Positions 7,445 through 14,958 of a stretch of 36,689 nucleotides of DNA are shown piece after piece. This DNA comes from an uncultured Lachnospiraceae bacterium (GTDB lineage Bacteria; Bacillota; Clostridia; Lachnospirales; Lachnospiraceae): contig CAJUJM010000087.1 in the NCBI GenBank assembly GCA_910586755.1, positions 1 through 36,689 on the forward strand. Direction: 5' to 3'. The notes below the pieces were generated by a model. That model did no database searches and was not told the DNA's origin. It was given only the letters and a program-made list of their open reading frames with translations. The translations under genes and the position numbers were made by a program. The first letter of the stretch is position 1, and every line of letters starts with the position of its first letter.

Positions 7445-9439
7445 CTATTCCCGCAGCCGGAACTTGGCTACCAGCTCACGCAGCATAGAGGCCTGACCAG
7501 ATAATTGCTCACTTGCGGCGGCGCTTCCCTCTGCTGTAGCAACATTGGTCTGAACTACAATGGCAATCTGCTCAACCCCTCGGGTAATCTCCGTTGCGTT
7601 AGCATCCTGCTCTTTGGTATAATCCGCAATCCCGTCGATAAGCTTGCTCATCTTGTCTGCGTGGGCCACCACGTCCAGCATAGAATTGGCCGTATCCTGA
7701 GCTGCCTGCACGCCTTCATCCATAGAATCTACTGTCTGGCGCAGCAGGACTGTAGTTTCCTGGGCCGCTTCAGAAGATTTGGCAGCCAAAGCCCGAACTT
7801 CATCCGCAACTACCGCAAACCCTTTTCCTGCGGCTCCTGCCCTGGCTGCCTCTACAGCGGCGTTGAGAGCCAGAATATTGGTCTGAAAAGCGATATCTTC
7901 AATCGTTTTCACAATTTTATGAATCTCGGCAGACTTTTCACTGATCCGCTGGATCACCACCGTCATATTCTGCATCTTATCGTTGCTCTTTAACAGCCCG
8001 CTTTTAACCTCCTGGGAAATGCTGCGCGCTTCCTCAGCCCCCTTGGCAATCTTGTGTACGCTGTCAGACACAGCTGTAATATGGCCGGCCAGGGTTTCTA
8101 CCTCAGCAGCCTGTTCTGTAGAACCCTGTGACAGCGTCGTGGCTCCGTTGGAAACCTGTTCTGCTCCGGCGGCTACGTCTCTGGAAGCAGAGCGCAGACG
8201 TCCCATGGTGTTGTTCAATGCATAGGATATCTCATCCAGGGCGGTCTTTATTTTCTCGAATTCGCCGGTGTACTCATTTTTCAGCGTAAAAGTCAGATTT
8301 CCTTTGGCAATCTCCCGCAGCGTTTCCGAAACCTCATCGATATAGGTCACATAGTCCCGAAGCCGGAGTGTAACCTGATTAAAATCGTCTGCCAGCACAC
8401 CCAGCTCGTCTTTAGACTGGTATTGAATGGCCTGATCCAGTTCTCCTTCGGCAATTCGGGTTGCCACAAGGCTCAATTCCTTTACCGGACGGCCGATAAC
8501 CCTCCGGACCTGAATTACTACCAGAAGAATCAGCACCAGTACTGCCAAAACCGCTACCAGCAGCATACTGGCTGTCAATTGCTGCAATTCCTGAAGCACC
8601 TCTCCCTTGGAGACATAGGCCACTGCTATCCAGTCGCTGTCCGGAACATGCTCTATCTGAATGTATGTATTGTCATAAAGAGACAGCCCCGTCTTTTGGC
8701 CTCTGATCTGCTCATTGGCATATGCGTACATACCCTCATTCATTTCACTTAAGAGCTGGCCGGTAATGGCCGGATCTTTATGTCCGATAATGGTATCTGT
8801 CCGGGTATCTACCAAAAAAATGCCGCCGGTATCTTCAATTTGAACTCCACTGACAATTTTGGAGATAGAATCCAGATAGACATCTGCTGCAGCCACACCC
8901 CGCACAACGCCGCTTTTGCTCTTCAGAACTCCGGATGCCCCTACCACATAAGCCTGGCTGTCCTCGTCAAAGTATACATCCCCCAGTATAAAGGCATCCG
9001 ATTTCAATCCGTCTTGATACCAGCTTTTTACAGTGGCGTCAAATTCCGGGCCAGGTGCAAAGGAAGCGTGATACAGCGATCCATCTGTCAGCGCCACATA
9101 CAATCCGGCCGGATAAGCGTCATTTTGGCCTACAGTGTGTTTGATATAGTCCATCATATCAGGAACTTCCATATCTTCATATTCAATGGTATCCCGCTGC
9201 GTCTCCAGCATCGCCAGCGTACTGTTCATCCAGGCTTTGGTCTCCTGGAGGGTGCGCTCGGTAGTGGTTTGCAGCAGCGCCTCGCTCTTATCCAGCAGCG
9301 CGCGGGACATCTGCAAATAGACTACGGCAAGCAAGATTGCTACCGCGATTACAACGCTTGCAACGATGGCAGATGCCATTTTCCCGGTAATACTCCAGCC
9401 GCGTCTGGTTATGCCGGAATTTTCTCTTTTTGTCTTCAT
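7445..9439 (-). CDS. Methyl-accepting chemotaxis protein (dCache, HAMP, signalling domain)
   Basis: 664 residues from the second of two nearby ATGs, which has GGGAG at 7-base spacing; the first ATG, 6 bases upstream, sits too close to it. A membrane segment (about 17-40) is followed by a periplasm-side double-Cache sensor (about 45-275), a second membrane segment (about 290-312), HAMP (about 312-365) and a long coiled-coil signalling domain. The hairpin tip carries the near-invariant IAFQTNILALNAAVEAARAG and GKGFAVVADEVRALA, which bind CheA/CheW. No CheR/CheB-docking pentapeptide is visible at the C-terminus, which ends KFRLRE. The genes for the core chemotaxis machinery are not in this window. 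It lies upstream of the binding protein and kinase but is separated by a terminator. Confidence 0.93.
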   Translation of the reverse strand: MKTKRENSGITRRGWSITGKMASAIVASVVIAVAILLAVVYLQMSRALLDKSEALLQTTTERTLQETKAWMNSTLAMLETQRDTIEYEDMEVPDMMDYIKHTVGQNDAYPAGLYVALTDGSLYHASFAPGPEFDATVKSWYQDGLKSDAFILGDVYFDEDSQAYVVGASGVLKSKSGVVRGVAAADVYLDSISKIVSGVQIEDTGGIFLVDTRTDTIIGHKDPAITGQLLSEMNEGMYAYANEQIRGQKTGLSLYDNTYIQIEHVPDSDWIAVAYVSKGEVLQELQQLTASMLLVAVLAVLVLILLVVIQVRRVIGRPVKELSLVATRIAEGELDQAIQYQSKDELGVLADDFNQVTLRLRDYVTYIDEVSETLREIAKGNLTFTLKNEYTGEFEKIKTALDEISYALNNTMGRLRSASRDVAAGAEQVSNGATTLSQGSTEQAAEVETLAGHITAVSDSVHKIAKGAEEARSISQEVKSGLLKSNDKMQNMTVVIQRISEKSAEIHKIVKTIEDIAFQTNILALNAAVEAARAGAAGKGFAVVADEVRALAAKSSEAAQETTVLLRQTVDSMDEGVQAAQDTANSMLDVVAHADKMSKLIDGIADYTKEQDANATEITRGVEQIAIVVQTNVATAEGSAAASEQLSGQASMLRELVAKFRLRE

Positions 9440-9500
9440 ACCCATGCTCCCTTTAGAAATGATTATTTTCTATAATAAAAACCAAACTATCATTACTAAA

Positions 9501-9529
9501 ATTATACCAAAAACTGGAAGGAAAGACAA
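9501..9529 (-). promoter_or_regulatory. MCP promoter
   Basis: On the minus strand TTGTCT (9529-9524), a 17-bp spacer and TATAAT (9506-9501). A TAGAAA/TTTCTA dyad lies between it and the MCP start, around 9452-9472, and could be an operator. Confidence 0.6.
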
Positions 9530-9565
9530 GAACTTTGGCAGTCAGGATTTTGCCCTAACAATACC

Positions 9566-9609
9566 AAAAAGCCATTGCAAATCCGCTAAAAAACGAATCT
9601 GCAATGGCT
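9566..9609 (-). terminator. Intrinsic terminator of the four-tRNA cluster
   Basis: Just after tRNA-Leu the minus strand forms AGCCATTGCA (9609-9600) paired with TGCAATGGCT (9579-9570). Additional paired bases extend towards the loop, and a run of T ends at 9566. Confidence 0.88.
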
Positions 9610-9617
9610 CTGTCCAA

Positions 9618-9697
9618 TGCGGGTAACAGGACTTGAACCTGCACGGTCTCCCACCAGAACCTAAATCTGGCGCGTCTGCCAATTCCGCCATACCCGC
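9618..9697 (-). tRNA. tRNA-Leu (UAG)
   Basis: The acceptor stem GCGGGTA pairs with TACCCGC, with discriminator A. The anticodon arm CCAGA-TTTAGGT-TCTGG gives anticodon UAG. A short variable arm and a T-arm with TTCAAGT are present. No CCA is encoded. It is last in the Arg-His-Gln-Leu cluster and is followed by the terminator. Confidence 0.95.
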
Positions 9698-9717
9698 ATA
9701 AGTGAGAATTCTTGTAA

Positions 9718-9789
9718 CTGGGCTAGTTGGATTCGAACCAACGAATGCAGGAGTCAAAGTCCTGTGCCTTACCGCTTGGCGATAGCCCA
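9718..9789 (-). tRNA. tRNA-Gln (UUG)
   Basis: The acceptor TGGGCTA pairs with TAGCCCA, with discriminator G. The anticodon arm CAGGA-CTTTGAC-TCCTG gives UUG. The weak T-A first pair is typical of bacterial tRNA-Gln. The T-arm has GGTTCGAATCC. Confidence 0.95.
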
Positions 9790-9886
9790 TTATTCTAAAA
9801 AACTGACAGTGTCACCAATATATGACAGGCCGTCACAATGGAGCACCTTCCTATGATATAAAAAAAAATTCCCGAAGGAATTAAAG

Positions 9887-9961
9887 GGTGGATACAGGGA
9901 CTCGAACCCTGGGCCTCCAGAGCCACAATCTGGCGCGCTAACCAACTGCGCTATACCCACC
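9887..9961 (-). tRNA. tRNA-His (GUG)
   Basis: The anticodon arm CCAGA-TTGTGGC-TCTGG gives GUG. The acceptor GTGGGTA pairs with TATCCAC (one G-U). The genome encodes the extra 5' G(-1) opposite C73, the identity element for histidyl-tRNA synthetase. Confidence 0.95.
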
Positions 9962-9988
9962 ATATGCTCTGCGCTGCTTTGCAGAGAA

Positions 9989-10062
<74 letters not shown>

Positions 10063-10094
10063 ACGTTTGACCACCACTGTTGTCAACGTCCATT

Positions 10095-10123
10095 ATTCTA
10101 CCATAGCTTATTTAAAAAGGCAA
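10095..10123 (-). promoter_or_regulatory. Promoter of the Arg-His-Gln-Leu tRNA cluster
   Basis: On the minus strand TTGCCT (10123-10118), a 17-bp spacer and TAGAAT (10100-10095), about 25 bases before the mature tRNA-Arg 5' end. Confidence 0.7.
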
Positions 10124-10153
10124 GCACTTTTTTTCTTTTTGTCTGATCTGTTG

Positions 10154-10185
10154 TAACAGCTGAGACGGCGGCATCTTCTTGTCCG
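10154..10185 (+). repeat. Copy A of a short dispersed repeat with an internally flipped core
   Basis: TAACAGCTGAGACGG is followed by an 18-base block, GCGGCATCTTCTTGTCCG (10168-10185). Around 17700-17729 a related 5' flank is found in the same orientation, but the 18-base block is present as its reverse complement. The stretch between tRNA-Arg and the 98-residue gene otherwise holds only the tRNA promoter and a hairpin. Confidence 0.5.
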
Positions 10186-10210
10186 GCTTTGCCAGAAATT
10201 TTTTGGTATT

Positions 10211-10242
10211 AAGGGGATGCCCTCATTTTACAGCATCCCCTT
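10211..10242 (-). terminator. Hairpin terminator after the 98-residue membrane protein
   Basis: A 10-bp perfect stem, AAGGGGATGC with GCATCCCCTT, and a 12-base loop, just past the stop at 10255. The T-run is short on either strand, so termination strength is uncertain. Confidence 0.5.
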
Positions 10243-10254
10243 CTTTAAATTATA

Positions 10255-10551
10255 TCAGTTCCACTTTTTGTCCACAAACACCCAGAGGCGGTACATCAGA
10301 TAGCCCCACGCGAAAAACAATCCAATCAGCACTGCCATTGGCACATGATTTTCATAGTGATCCGGAAGGAAATACTTCTGCCATCCGGGTATATCGGTAT
10401 AGTAATATTGTCCCGGGCCAAAATCAATCCCCGGCACATGGCCCATACCTTTTGCCATAATGTATATGGCGATCAAAACCGCTGCCAGGAAAATAATTAC
10501 TCCCGCAGCACACACAATTTTCATTGTTTTTCCTGATTTCTTTTCTGTCAT
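10255..10551 (-). CDS. Small membrane protein of unknown function
   Basis: 98 residues with two predicted membrane segments (about 10-32 and 70-90) joined by a Tyr/Gly/Pro-rich extracytoplasmic loop (GPGQYYYTDIPGWQKYF). No family is recognised. GGGAAAG precedes the ATG. A second ATG at residue 10 is an alternative start. It lies 55 bp downstream of the YeiH-type transporter on the same strand with no clear terminator between, so it may be its partner or simply co-transcribed. Confidence 0.6.
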   Translation of the reverse strand: MTEKKSGKTMKIVCAAGVIIFLAAVLIAIYIMAKGMGHVPGIDFGPGQYYYTDIPGWQKYFLPDHYENHVPMAVLIGLFFAWGYLMYRLWVFVDKKWN

Positions 10552-10606
10552 CTTTCTTTCCCTGCTTTCTCCTCGCAGTGGACGGCTGCCTGAACGTTCC
10601 CGGAAA

Positions 10607-11992
10607 TTAAACCGTAATATTGGGAATCGGGAAGAAGCGGCCGCTTAACAGCATCCATGCTACAACAAAGGTCAGAACCAGGTTAAAGGTCTGTCCTATA
10701 ATATAAAGTACAAAGGGTTTGCCACCCTGGAACTGTTCGGACATCTCCTTAAAGTTGGTTTCAAGGCCAATGCATGTAAATGCCAGTGCAAAGCACCAGG
10801 TCTGGAATTCTTTTAAGTCAGAAAGGATGGCGGCAGTAGGTTCTACACCGATGGTCCCCTGGAAGATAAAGGAGAAGACCAAAGATGCGCCAATAAATCC
10901 TAAGATGAACTTGGGGAATCTGTGCCAAATCTCAGAAGCGCCTACAGTAGTTCCGCTTGTTTTGTCTACTTTTGTAGTAAAGAAAATCGCTACTGCAAAT
11001 GCGACAAAACCAATCAAAATATTCTGAATCATTTTTACCAGCGCAGCAACCTGTCCTGCCAGTTCACCTAATGCATTCCCTGCCAAAACAACGGCTCCGG
11101 TAGAGTCTACAGTTCCGCCAATCCACGCGCCGCCTACCATGGGATCCATAGCAATAACTTTACAAAACAGCGGCATGCCTACCATCATTAAAACAGTGAA
11201 AATCAGGGAAATACCAACCGCAAAGGTCAAGTCGGTTTTCTTGGCCTTACAGGCTGCTGCGGTTGCAATTGCTGCGGAAGTACCGCACACAGAGGTGGCG
11301 GCAGAGATGGTCATGACCATAGGCTTATTGTCCATCTTTAAAATCTTGGTTCCAAGAATCCACATAAAAATAATAACAACCGGAGTTACCAGCCATGCAA
11401 TGCCCAGACCGTAAAGGCCAAACTTCTGAATGTTAGAGAACAGAACGCTGGCGCCCATTAAAACCAGCCCCGTCTTAATATAAAATTCTGTCTGAATTGC
11501 TGGCTTCAGCCATTCCGGAACCTTTAAAATATTGGAAATCAGCAGGCCAATCAGCAATGCCCAGAATGCATACTCTAAATATTTGCTGAATGTAACCTGG
11601 GAAGAAATCAGACGAACCAAGGCAGTCAGGGCAAATACACCTAAAAATGCAATCAGGTATTTCTTTGCATCTTTTCCCATCAGCTGGTTACACACTGCAA
11701 ATATAATTGCCAGAGCCGCAAAGGTAATAATTACGCCTGTCCAGGTGGTTACGCAAGCCTCGCTTCCGTTAAAAAAGCGTGCAATGGAGCCGCTTTCTCC
11801 GCCCCATTTTCCGAAAGTAACCCCTTTAAACCGAAACGCGCCGCTGATTACGCCAATAGAAGCAATGGCAATTACAATAAATGCTCCCCAGATGGATAAC
11901 CAATCTTCCTTGTGCAGCAGATCGGACATGTGGAACTTTTCCGCCACTACTACATCGTCTTGTACTACTGTCTTTTTCGTTTGCTCTTTCAT
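10607..11992 (-). CDS. YeiH-family putative sulfate exporter (UPF0324)
   Basis: 461-residue polytopic membrane protein of the conserved family to which E. coli YeiH belongs (PF03601). About ten to twelve hydrophobic helices are visible. The family signatures VCGTSAAIATAAAC and GAWIGGTVDSTGAVVLAG occur in the middle. Usual members are near 340 residues; this one carries an N-terminal extension of about 100 residues with extra membrane segments. The sulfate-exporter label is a family name, not a demonstrated substrate. GGGG sits six bases before the ATG. A near-consensus promoter lies about 45 bases upstream, and tRNA-Gly/Pro are further upstream behind their own terminator. Confidence 0.85.
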   Translation of the reverse strand: MKEQTKKTVVQDDVVVAEKFHMSDLLHKEDWLSIWGAFIVIAIASIGVISGAFRFKGVTFGKWGGESGSIARFFNGSEACVTTWTGVIITFAALAIIFAVCNQLMGKDAKKYLIAFLGVFALTALVRLISSQVTFSKYLEYAFWALLIGLLISNILKVPEWLKPAIQTEFYIKTGLVLMGASVLFSNIQKFGLYGLGIAWLVTPVVIIFMWILGTKILKMDNKPMVMTISAATSVCGTSAAIATAAACKAKKTDLTFAVGISLIFTVLMMVGMPLFCKVIAMDPMVGGAWIGGTVDSTGAVVLAGNALGELAGQVAALVKMIQNILIGFVAFAVAIFFTTKVDKTSGTTVGASEIWHRFPKFILGFIGASLVFSFIFQGTIGVEPTAAILSDLKEFQTWCFALAFTCIGLETNFKEMSEQFQGGKPFVLYIIGQTFNLVLTFVVAWMLLSGRFFPIPNITV

Positions 11993-12038
11993 CTTTTCCC
12001 CTTTTCTTAGTTTGCGATTTTTTTAACGAACCTTGGAC

Positions 12039-12067
12039 ATTATAGCATAAGTTAATTCTTCTGTCTA
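12039..12067 (-). promoter_or_regulatory. Promoter of the YeiH-type gene
   Basis: On the minus strand TAGACA (12067-12062), a 17-bp spacer ending in TATGC (extended -10), then TATAAT (12044-12039). Confidence 0.75.
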
Positions 12068-12103
12068 CAATGAAATCGATATTTTTTTCACAAATTTTTA
12101 ACG

Positions 12104-12140
12104 CAAAAAAACAGAACCCCCGATAAAGCCAAAGGGGTTC
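12104..12140 (-). terminator. Intrinsic terminator after tRNA-Gly
   Basis: GAACCCC (12140-12134) pairs with GGGGTTC (12120-12114) around a 13-base loop and is followed within two bases by a seven-T run. It ends the Pro-Gly tRNA transcript and insulates the downstream transporter promoter. Confidence 0.88.
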
Positions 12141-12155
12141 CGCACCAATAAAAAA

Positions 12156-12226
12156 AGCGGGTGATGGGAATCGAACCCACGTATCCAGCTTGGAAGGCTG
12201 GTGTTCTACCATTGAACTACACCCGC
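12156..12226 (-). tRNA. tRNA-Gly (UCC)
   Basis: The acceptor GCGGGTG pairs with CACCCGC, with discriminator U. The anticodon arm CCAGC-CTTCCAA-GCTGG gives UCC. 71 nt without CCA. Confidence 0.95.
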
Positions 12227-12261
12227 ATAATAAAAATATGAAGTTTTTAATAAGGAACACA

Positions 12262-12336
12262 TCGGGGTGACAGGATTCGAACCTGCGGCCTCCTGGTCCC
12301 AAACCAGGCGCTCTAGCCAAACTGAGCCACACCCCG
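12262..12336 (-). tRNA. tRNA-Pro (UGG)
   Basis: The acceptor CGGGGTG pairs with CACCCCG, with discriminator A. The anticodon arm CCTGG-TTTGGGA-CCAGG gives UGG. Upstream partner of tRNA-Gly in one transcript. Confidence 0.95.
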
Positions 12337-12387
12337 TCTTACTTGGGAACCTGCGATTTCCTCTCGCCTTCCGGCGACGCAAGAGTT

Positions 12388-12416
12388 ATTATATACTATG
12401 TGCCCTTAAAAGTCAA
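12388..12416 (-). promoter_or_regulatory. Promoter of the Pro-Gly tRNA pair
   Basis: On the minus strand TTGACT (12416-12411), 17-bp spacer, TATAAT (12393-12388). Confidence 0.8.
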
Positions 12417-12491
12417 CTATTTTTTTACTTTTTTATCTCTCGTTATCCTGTTCTCTCGTCTCAACAGTTTTTCTAATCTTTTTAACCACCT

Positions 12492-12992
12492 TCACCATTC
12501 CGAACCCACATAGTGAAGATCTACATGGATATGACCACTTTCGTCCAGTTCCATAATCATATAAGAAGGCTTTCTGCCTTCCTGACGAGGAAATGACAGG
12601 CTCCCCGGATTTAAAACCACCAGGTCATCCTTGACCTCGTAGCAGGGACGGTGGGTATGGCCAAACATCACCATATCTACCTTTCTTTCAACCGCCTCCC
12701 TTTTAATCGTCTCTGTACCCAGAGATACATTATAATAGTGGCCGTGAGTCAAAAGAACCTGGTATTGACCGATCCGGATTTCCCGCTCCCTGTCCAGGTC
12801 GGAAAAAAAATCATTATTTCCCCGTACCATCTGTACCTCACATTCCGGATTCAACCATTCCGGAATAAACTGTTCGCTGCCCTCTGCATCTCCCAAATGG
12901 ATAAACATATCGATGGGCTTTACCTCTTCCAACACCATTTTCAGGTTATCATCCTTCCGGTGGGTGTCGCTGACAATTAAAATCTTCATCAC
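12492..12992 (-). CDS. Metallophosphoesterase, YfcE/MJ0936 type
   Basis: 166 residues of the compact calcineurin-like phosphodiesterase family. Metal-binding motifs in order: DTH (residues 9-11), LGD near 33-35, GNND near 59-62, THGH near 84-87 and GHTHRP near 113-118. Such proteins hydrolyse phosphodiester substrates in vitro; the physiological substrate is unknown. The start ATG overlaps the stop of the pyrophosphatase gene by four bases (ATGA), so translation is coupled. It is the last gene of the operon and has no obvious terminator. A second related phosphodiesterase opens the same operon. Confidence 0.9.
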   Translation of the reverse strand: MMKILIVSDTHRKDDNLKMVLEEVKPIDMFIHLGDAEGSEQFIPEWLNPECEVQMVRGNNDFFSDLDREREIRIGQYQVLLTHGHYYNVSLGTETIKREAVERKVDMVMFGHTHRPCYEVKDDLVVLNPGSLSFPRQEGRKPSYMIMELDESGHIHVDLHYVGSEW

Positions 12993-13597
12993 TCTTCTCC
13001 TTTGTACCTTTTAGAAAGCTCTTCCTTCATAGCCCTCAGCGCTTTTCCCCGATGGCTGATCTCATTTTTCTGTTCCAGAGTCAATTCTGCGCTGGTAACT
13101 CCAAATTCCGGAATATAAAGAATCGGGTCATAGCCAAAGCCCTCATGGCCTGCCGGCTCCTGGGCAATCCGGCCTTCCATGGCAGCCTCTGTATGGATCA
13201 CTTCTCCTGTAGGGAGAACCGCGGCGATATCACAGACAAACCGGGCGGCCCGCTCTTCTCCCACGGCTCCTTCCAGCCGGTCAATGATGTTCTGGTTTTT
13301 GATCAGGTAGGAAGTGTCTTCTCCCATATATCTTGCAGAATAGACTCCCGGCTCCCCGCCGATATAGTCTACCACCAGCCCGGAATCGTCGGCCAGCACA
13401 ATGCCGCCGGTACACTCCCAGACTGCCCTGGCCTTTATCTCAGCATTTTGGGCAAACGTGCTGCCGTCCTCCTGAATCTTGGGATTCGCCCCGGCCTCTT
13501 TCATAGACAGGACTTCCATTCCCAGATCAGACAGGATCATCCGTACCTCTCTCATCTTTCCTTCATTGCCTGTGGCAAAAACTATGGTATGTTTCAT
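12989..13597 (-). CDS. rdgB: XTP/dITP diphosphatase (RdgB/HAM1 family)
   Basis: 202 residues. It removes pyrophosphate from dITP, XTP and dXTP to keep deaminated purines out of DNA and RNA. Family motifs are complete: ATGNEGKMREV at the N-terminus (SHR-type base/phosphate binding), ADDSGL (catalytic Asp), GEPGVYSARY, GFGYDPI and ISHRGKAL. The ATG at 13597 is chosen because AGGAG lies seven bases upstream and the family N-terminus starts here; the longer in-frame start at 13636 falls inside the preceding gene. It overlaps both neighbours by ATGA. The partnership of rdgB with a yfcE-type phosphodiesterase is common in Firmicutes. Confidence 0.95.
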   Translation of the reverse strand: MKHTIVFATGNEGKMREVRMILSDLGMEVLSMKEAGANPKIQEDGSTFAQNAEIKARAVWECTGGIVLADDSGLVVDYIGGEPGVYSARYMGEDTSYLIKNQNIIDRLEGAVGEERAARFVCDIAAVLPTGEVIHTEAAMEGRIAQEPAGHEGFGYDPILYIPEFGVTSAELTLEQKNEISHRGKALRAMKEELSKRYKGEE

Positions 13598-14958
13598 GGT
13601 ATTCTCCTTGTATATGCTTTTAAGCAGATATTGCATTTCATGGCAGTCTCAGCGCGCTGAAAGTGGATGCCGTCATAGCTTAAATATCCTTCCCCGTCTG
13701 TAATGTCTACTGTACCCGGAGACGAATCAGCCTGATATTCAATGGCAATGGGCTGGACGCTGTCTCTGGTGGTCAGTTTTATTATCACGGCAAACCGCTG
13801 GCCTTTTTCAATCTCCAACGGCCGTTCAAAATCAATGGTATAATAGCCTGCATATTTTAAAGCTCCCTGAGCCAATAACTGCCGGTCTTTAAAGTCCAAT
13901 GTCCGGGCCTGGCCTCTGCCATTTTGGACGCCGGATGCCGGAATCTTATCAATTCCTGCTGCTCCGTAAATCTCGTACCGGGTATCCGGCCCTACCGCAT
14001 AAAAGCCTGCTGCAGCCAGCTGCTCTCTTTCCTCCGCCTGATACACATTGGCCCCGTAAGCAGTATCAGACCCGTAACCTGCCTGGCCGGACCAGCCGCA
14101 CAGATCCGTTTGGTAAATTTTATCGTAATTATCCTTATCTTCTATTTTAGTATATACCAGGTTGGTCTGCCCCATATTGGAATCATAGTAAGACACATAA
14201 AAATACCCTCCGTCCCCAAAAGCTTCCCCCCAGCTGCTGACACAGAGGAAGGCTCCGTCCTCCGGCGGCGGAATGGTAAAATTCTCTCTGGGATACTCAT
14301 CGTCCCATCCCATAATCACTACATCGTGATTTGGTTCAGCATCTCCATTGTAATAATATGCCCGGTTTTCTTTTTGGTAATAAGCAGACTGGCTTTGGGA
14401 ATTTTTTAAGGATGTATGGAGAGAGCTTTGGACTCCTCCGGTTCTGTAAACCGCCTGCTTAATAGCTTCCCGGTCTCCGGCAGGAAGGATTTGGACCTCC
14501 TGCAGGTGTTTTTCCGCAGTCAGACCTTCCGGAGAAATGCCGTCATTATAAGGATCCTCTTCTTCCGTCACAGGGCCCTGCCAAGCCAGAAGATATGCCA
14601 GGGACATGGTGTAGTCCCCTCCGGCATTTTGTCCCATGTGAAAGCTGTTGCGGATAGACATGTGATCCTCAGAAAAATCCCAGCTTTCCTCCGGCAATAG
14701 CGCAGATTCCAGAGCGGTAAGAGAGGCAAAAGCCCAGCAAGTCCCTAAATCCTGCTGATCTTCCACTTTTGGCGCCCGGCCTTCTTTTCGGGAATCATAG
14801 ACAGACGGCAGAGGAATCGTGAATTCTGCCTGCCTTTTCCTTATGAACGGCCCATGGCGGACTTCTTCTGCCTTTTTCTCTCCGGTTGTTCTCAGGCAGC
14901 CGGTAAGGATAAAAAGAACCAGACACACCAGCACTGCTTTTTTATACTGTTTAATCAC
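13594..14958 (-). CDS. Papain-like (C1) cysteine peptidase lipoprotein, catalytic Asn replaced by Ser
   Basis: About 454 residues. A lipoprotein signal with lipobox ILTGC puts it on the outer face of the membrane. The peptidase domain shows QQDLGTCWAFAS (oxyanion Gln and nucleophile Cys74) and NHDVVIMGWDDE (His211). The segment that normally reads NSWG reads SSWGEAFGDGGYFYVSYYD, so the third catalytic position is Ser241. The C-terminal 170 residues are a beta-rich domain of the type appended to clostridial C1 lipoproteins. No ATG exists near the N-terminus. GTG at 14958 is chosen because GGAAGG lies five bases upstream; TTG one codon earlier is possible. It overlaps the methyltransferase gene upstream by 8 bp and rdgB downstream by 4 bp. 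Confidence 0.85.
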   Translation of the reverse strand: MIKQYKKAVLVCLVLFILTGCLRTTGEKKAEEVRHGPFIRKRQAEFTIPLPSVYDSRKEGRAPKVEDQQDLGTCWAFASLTALESALLPEESWDFSEDHMSIRNSFHMGQNAGGDYTMSLAYLLAWQGPVTEEEDPYNDGISPEGLTAEKHLQEVQILPAGDREAIKQAVYRTGGVQSSLHTSLKNSQSQSAYYQKENRAYYYNGDAEPNHDVVIMGWDDEYPRENFTIPPPEDGAFLCVSSWGEAFGDGGYFYVSYYDSNMGQTNLVYTKIEDKDNYDKIYQTDLCGWSGQAGYGSDTAYGANVYQAEEREQLAAAGFYAVGPDTRYEIYGAAGIDKIPASGVQNGRGQARTLDFKDRQLLAQGALKYAGYYTIDFERPLEIEKGQRFAVIIKLTTRDSVQPIAIEYQADSSPGTVDITDGEGYLSYDGIHFQRAETAMKCNICLKAYTRRIP

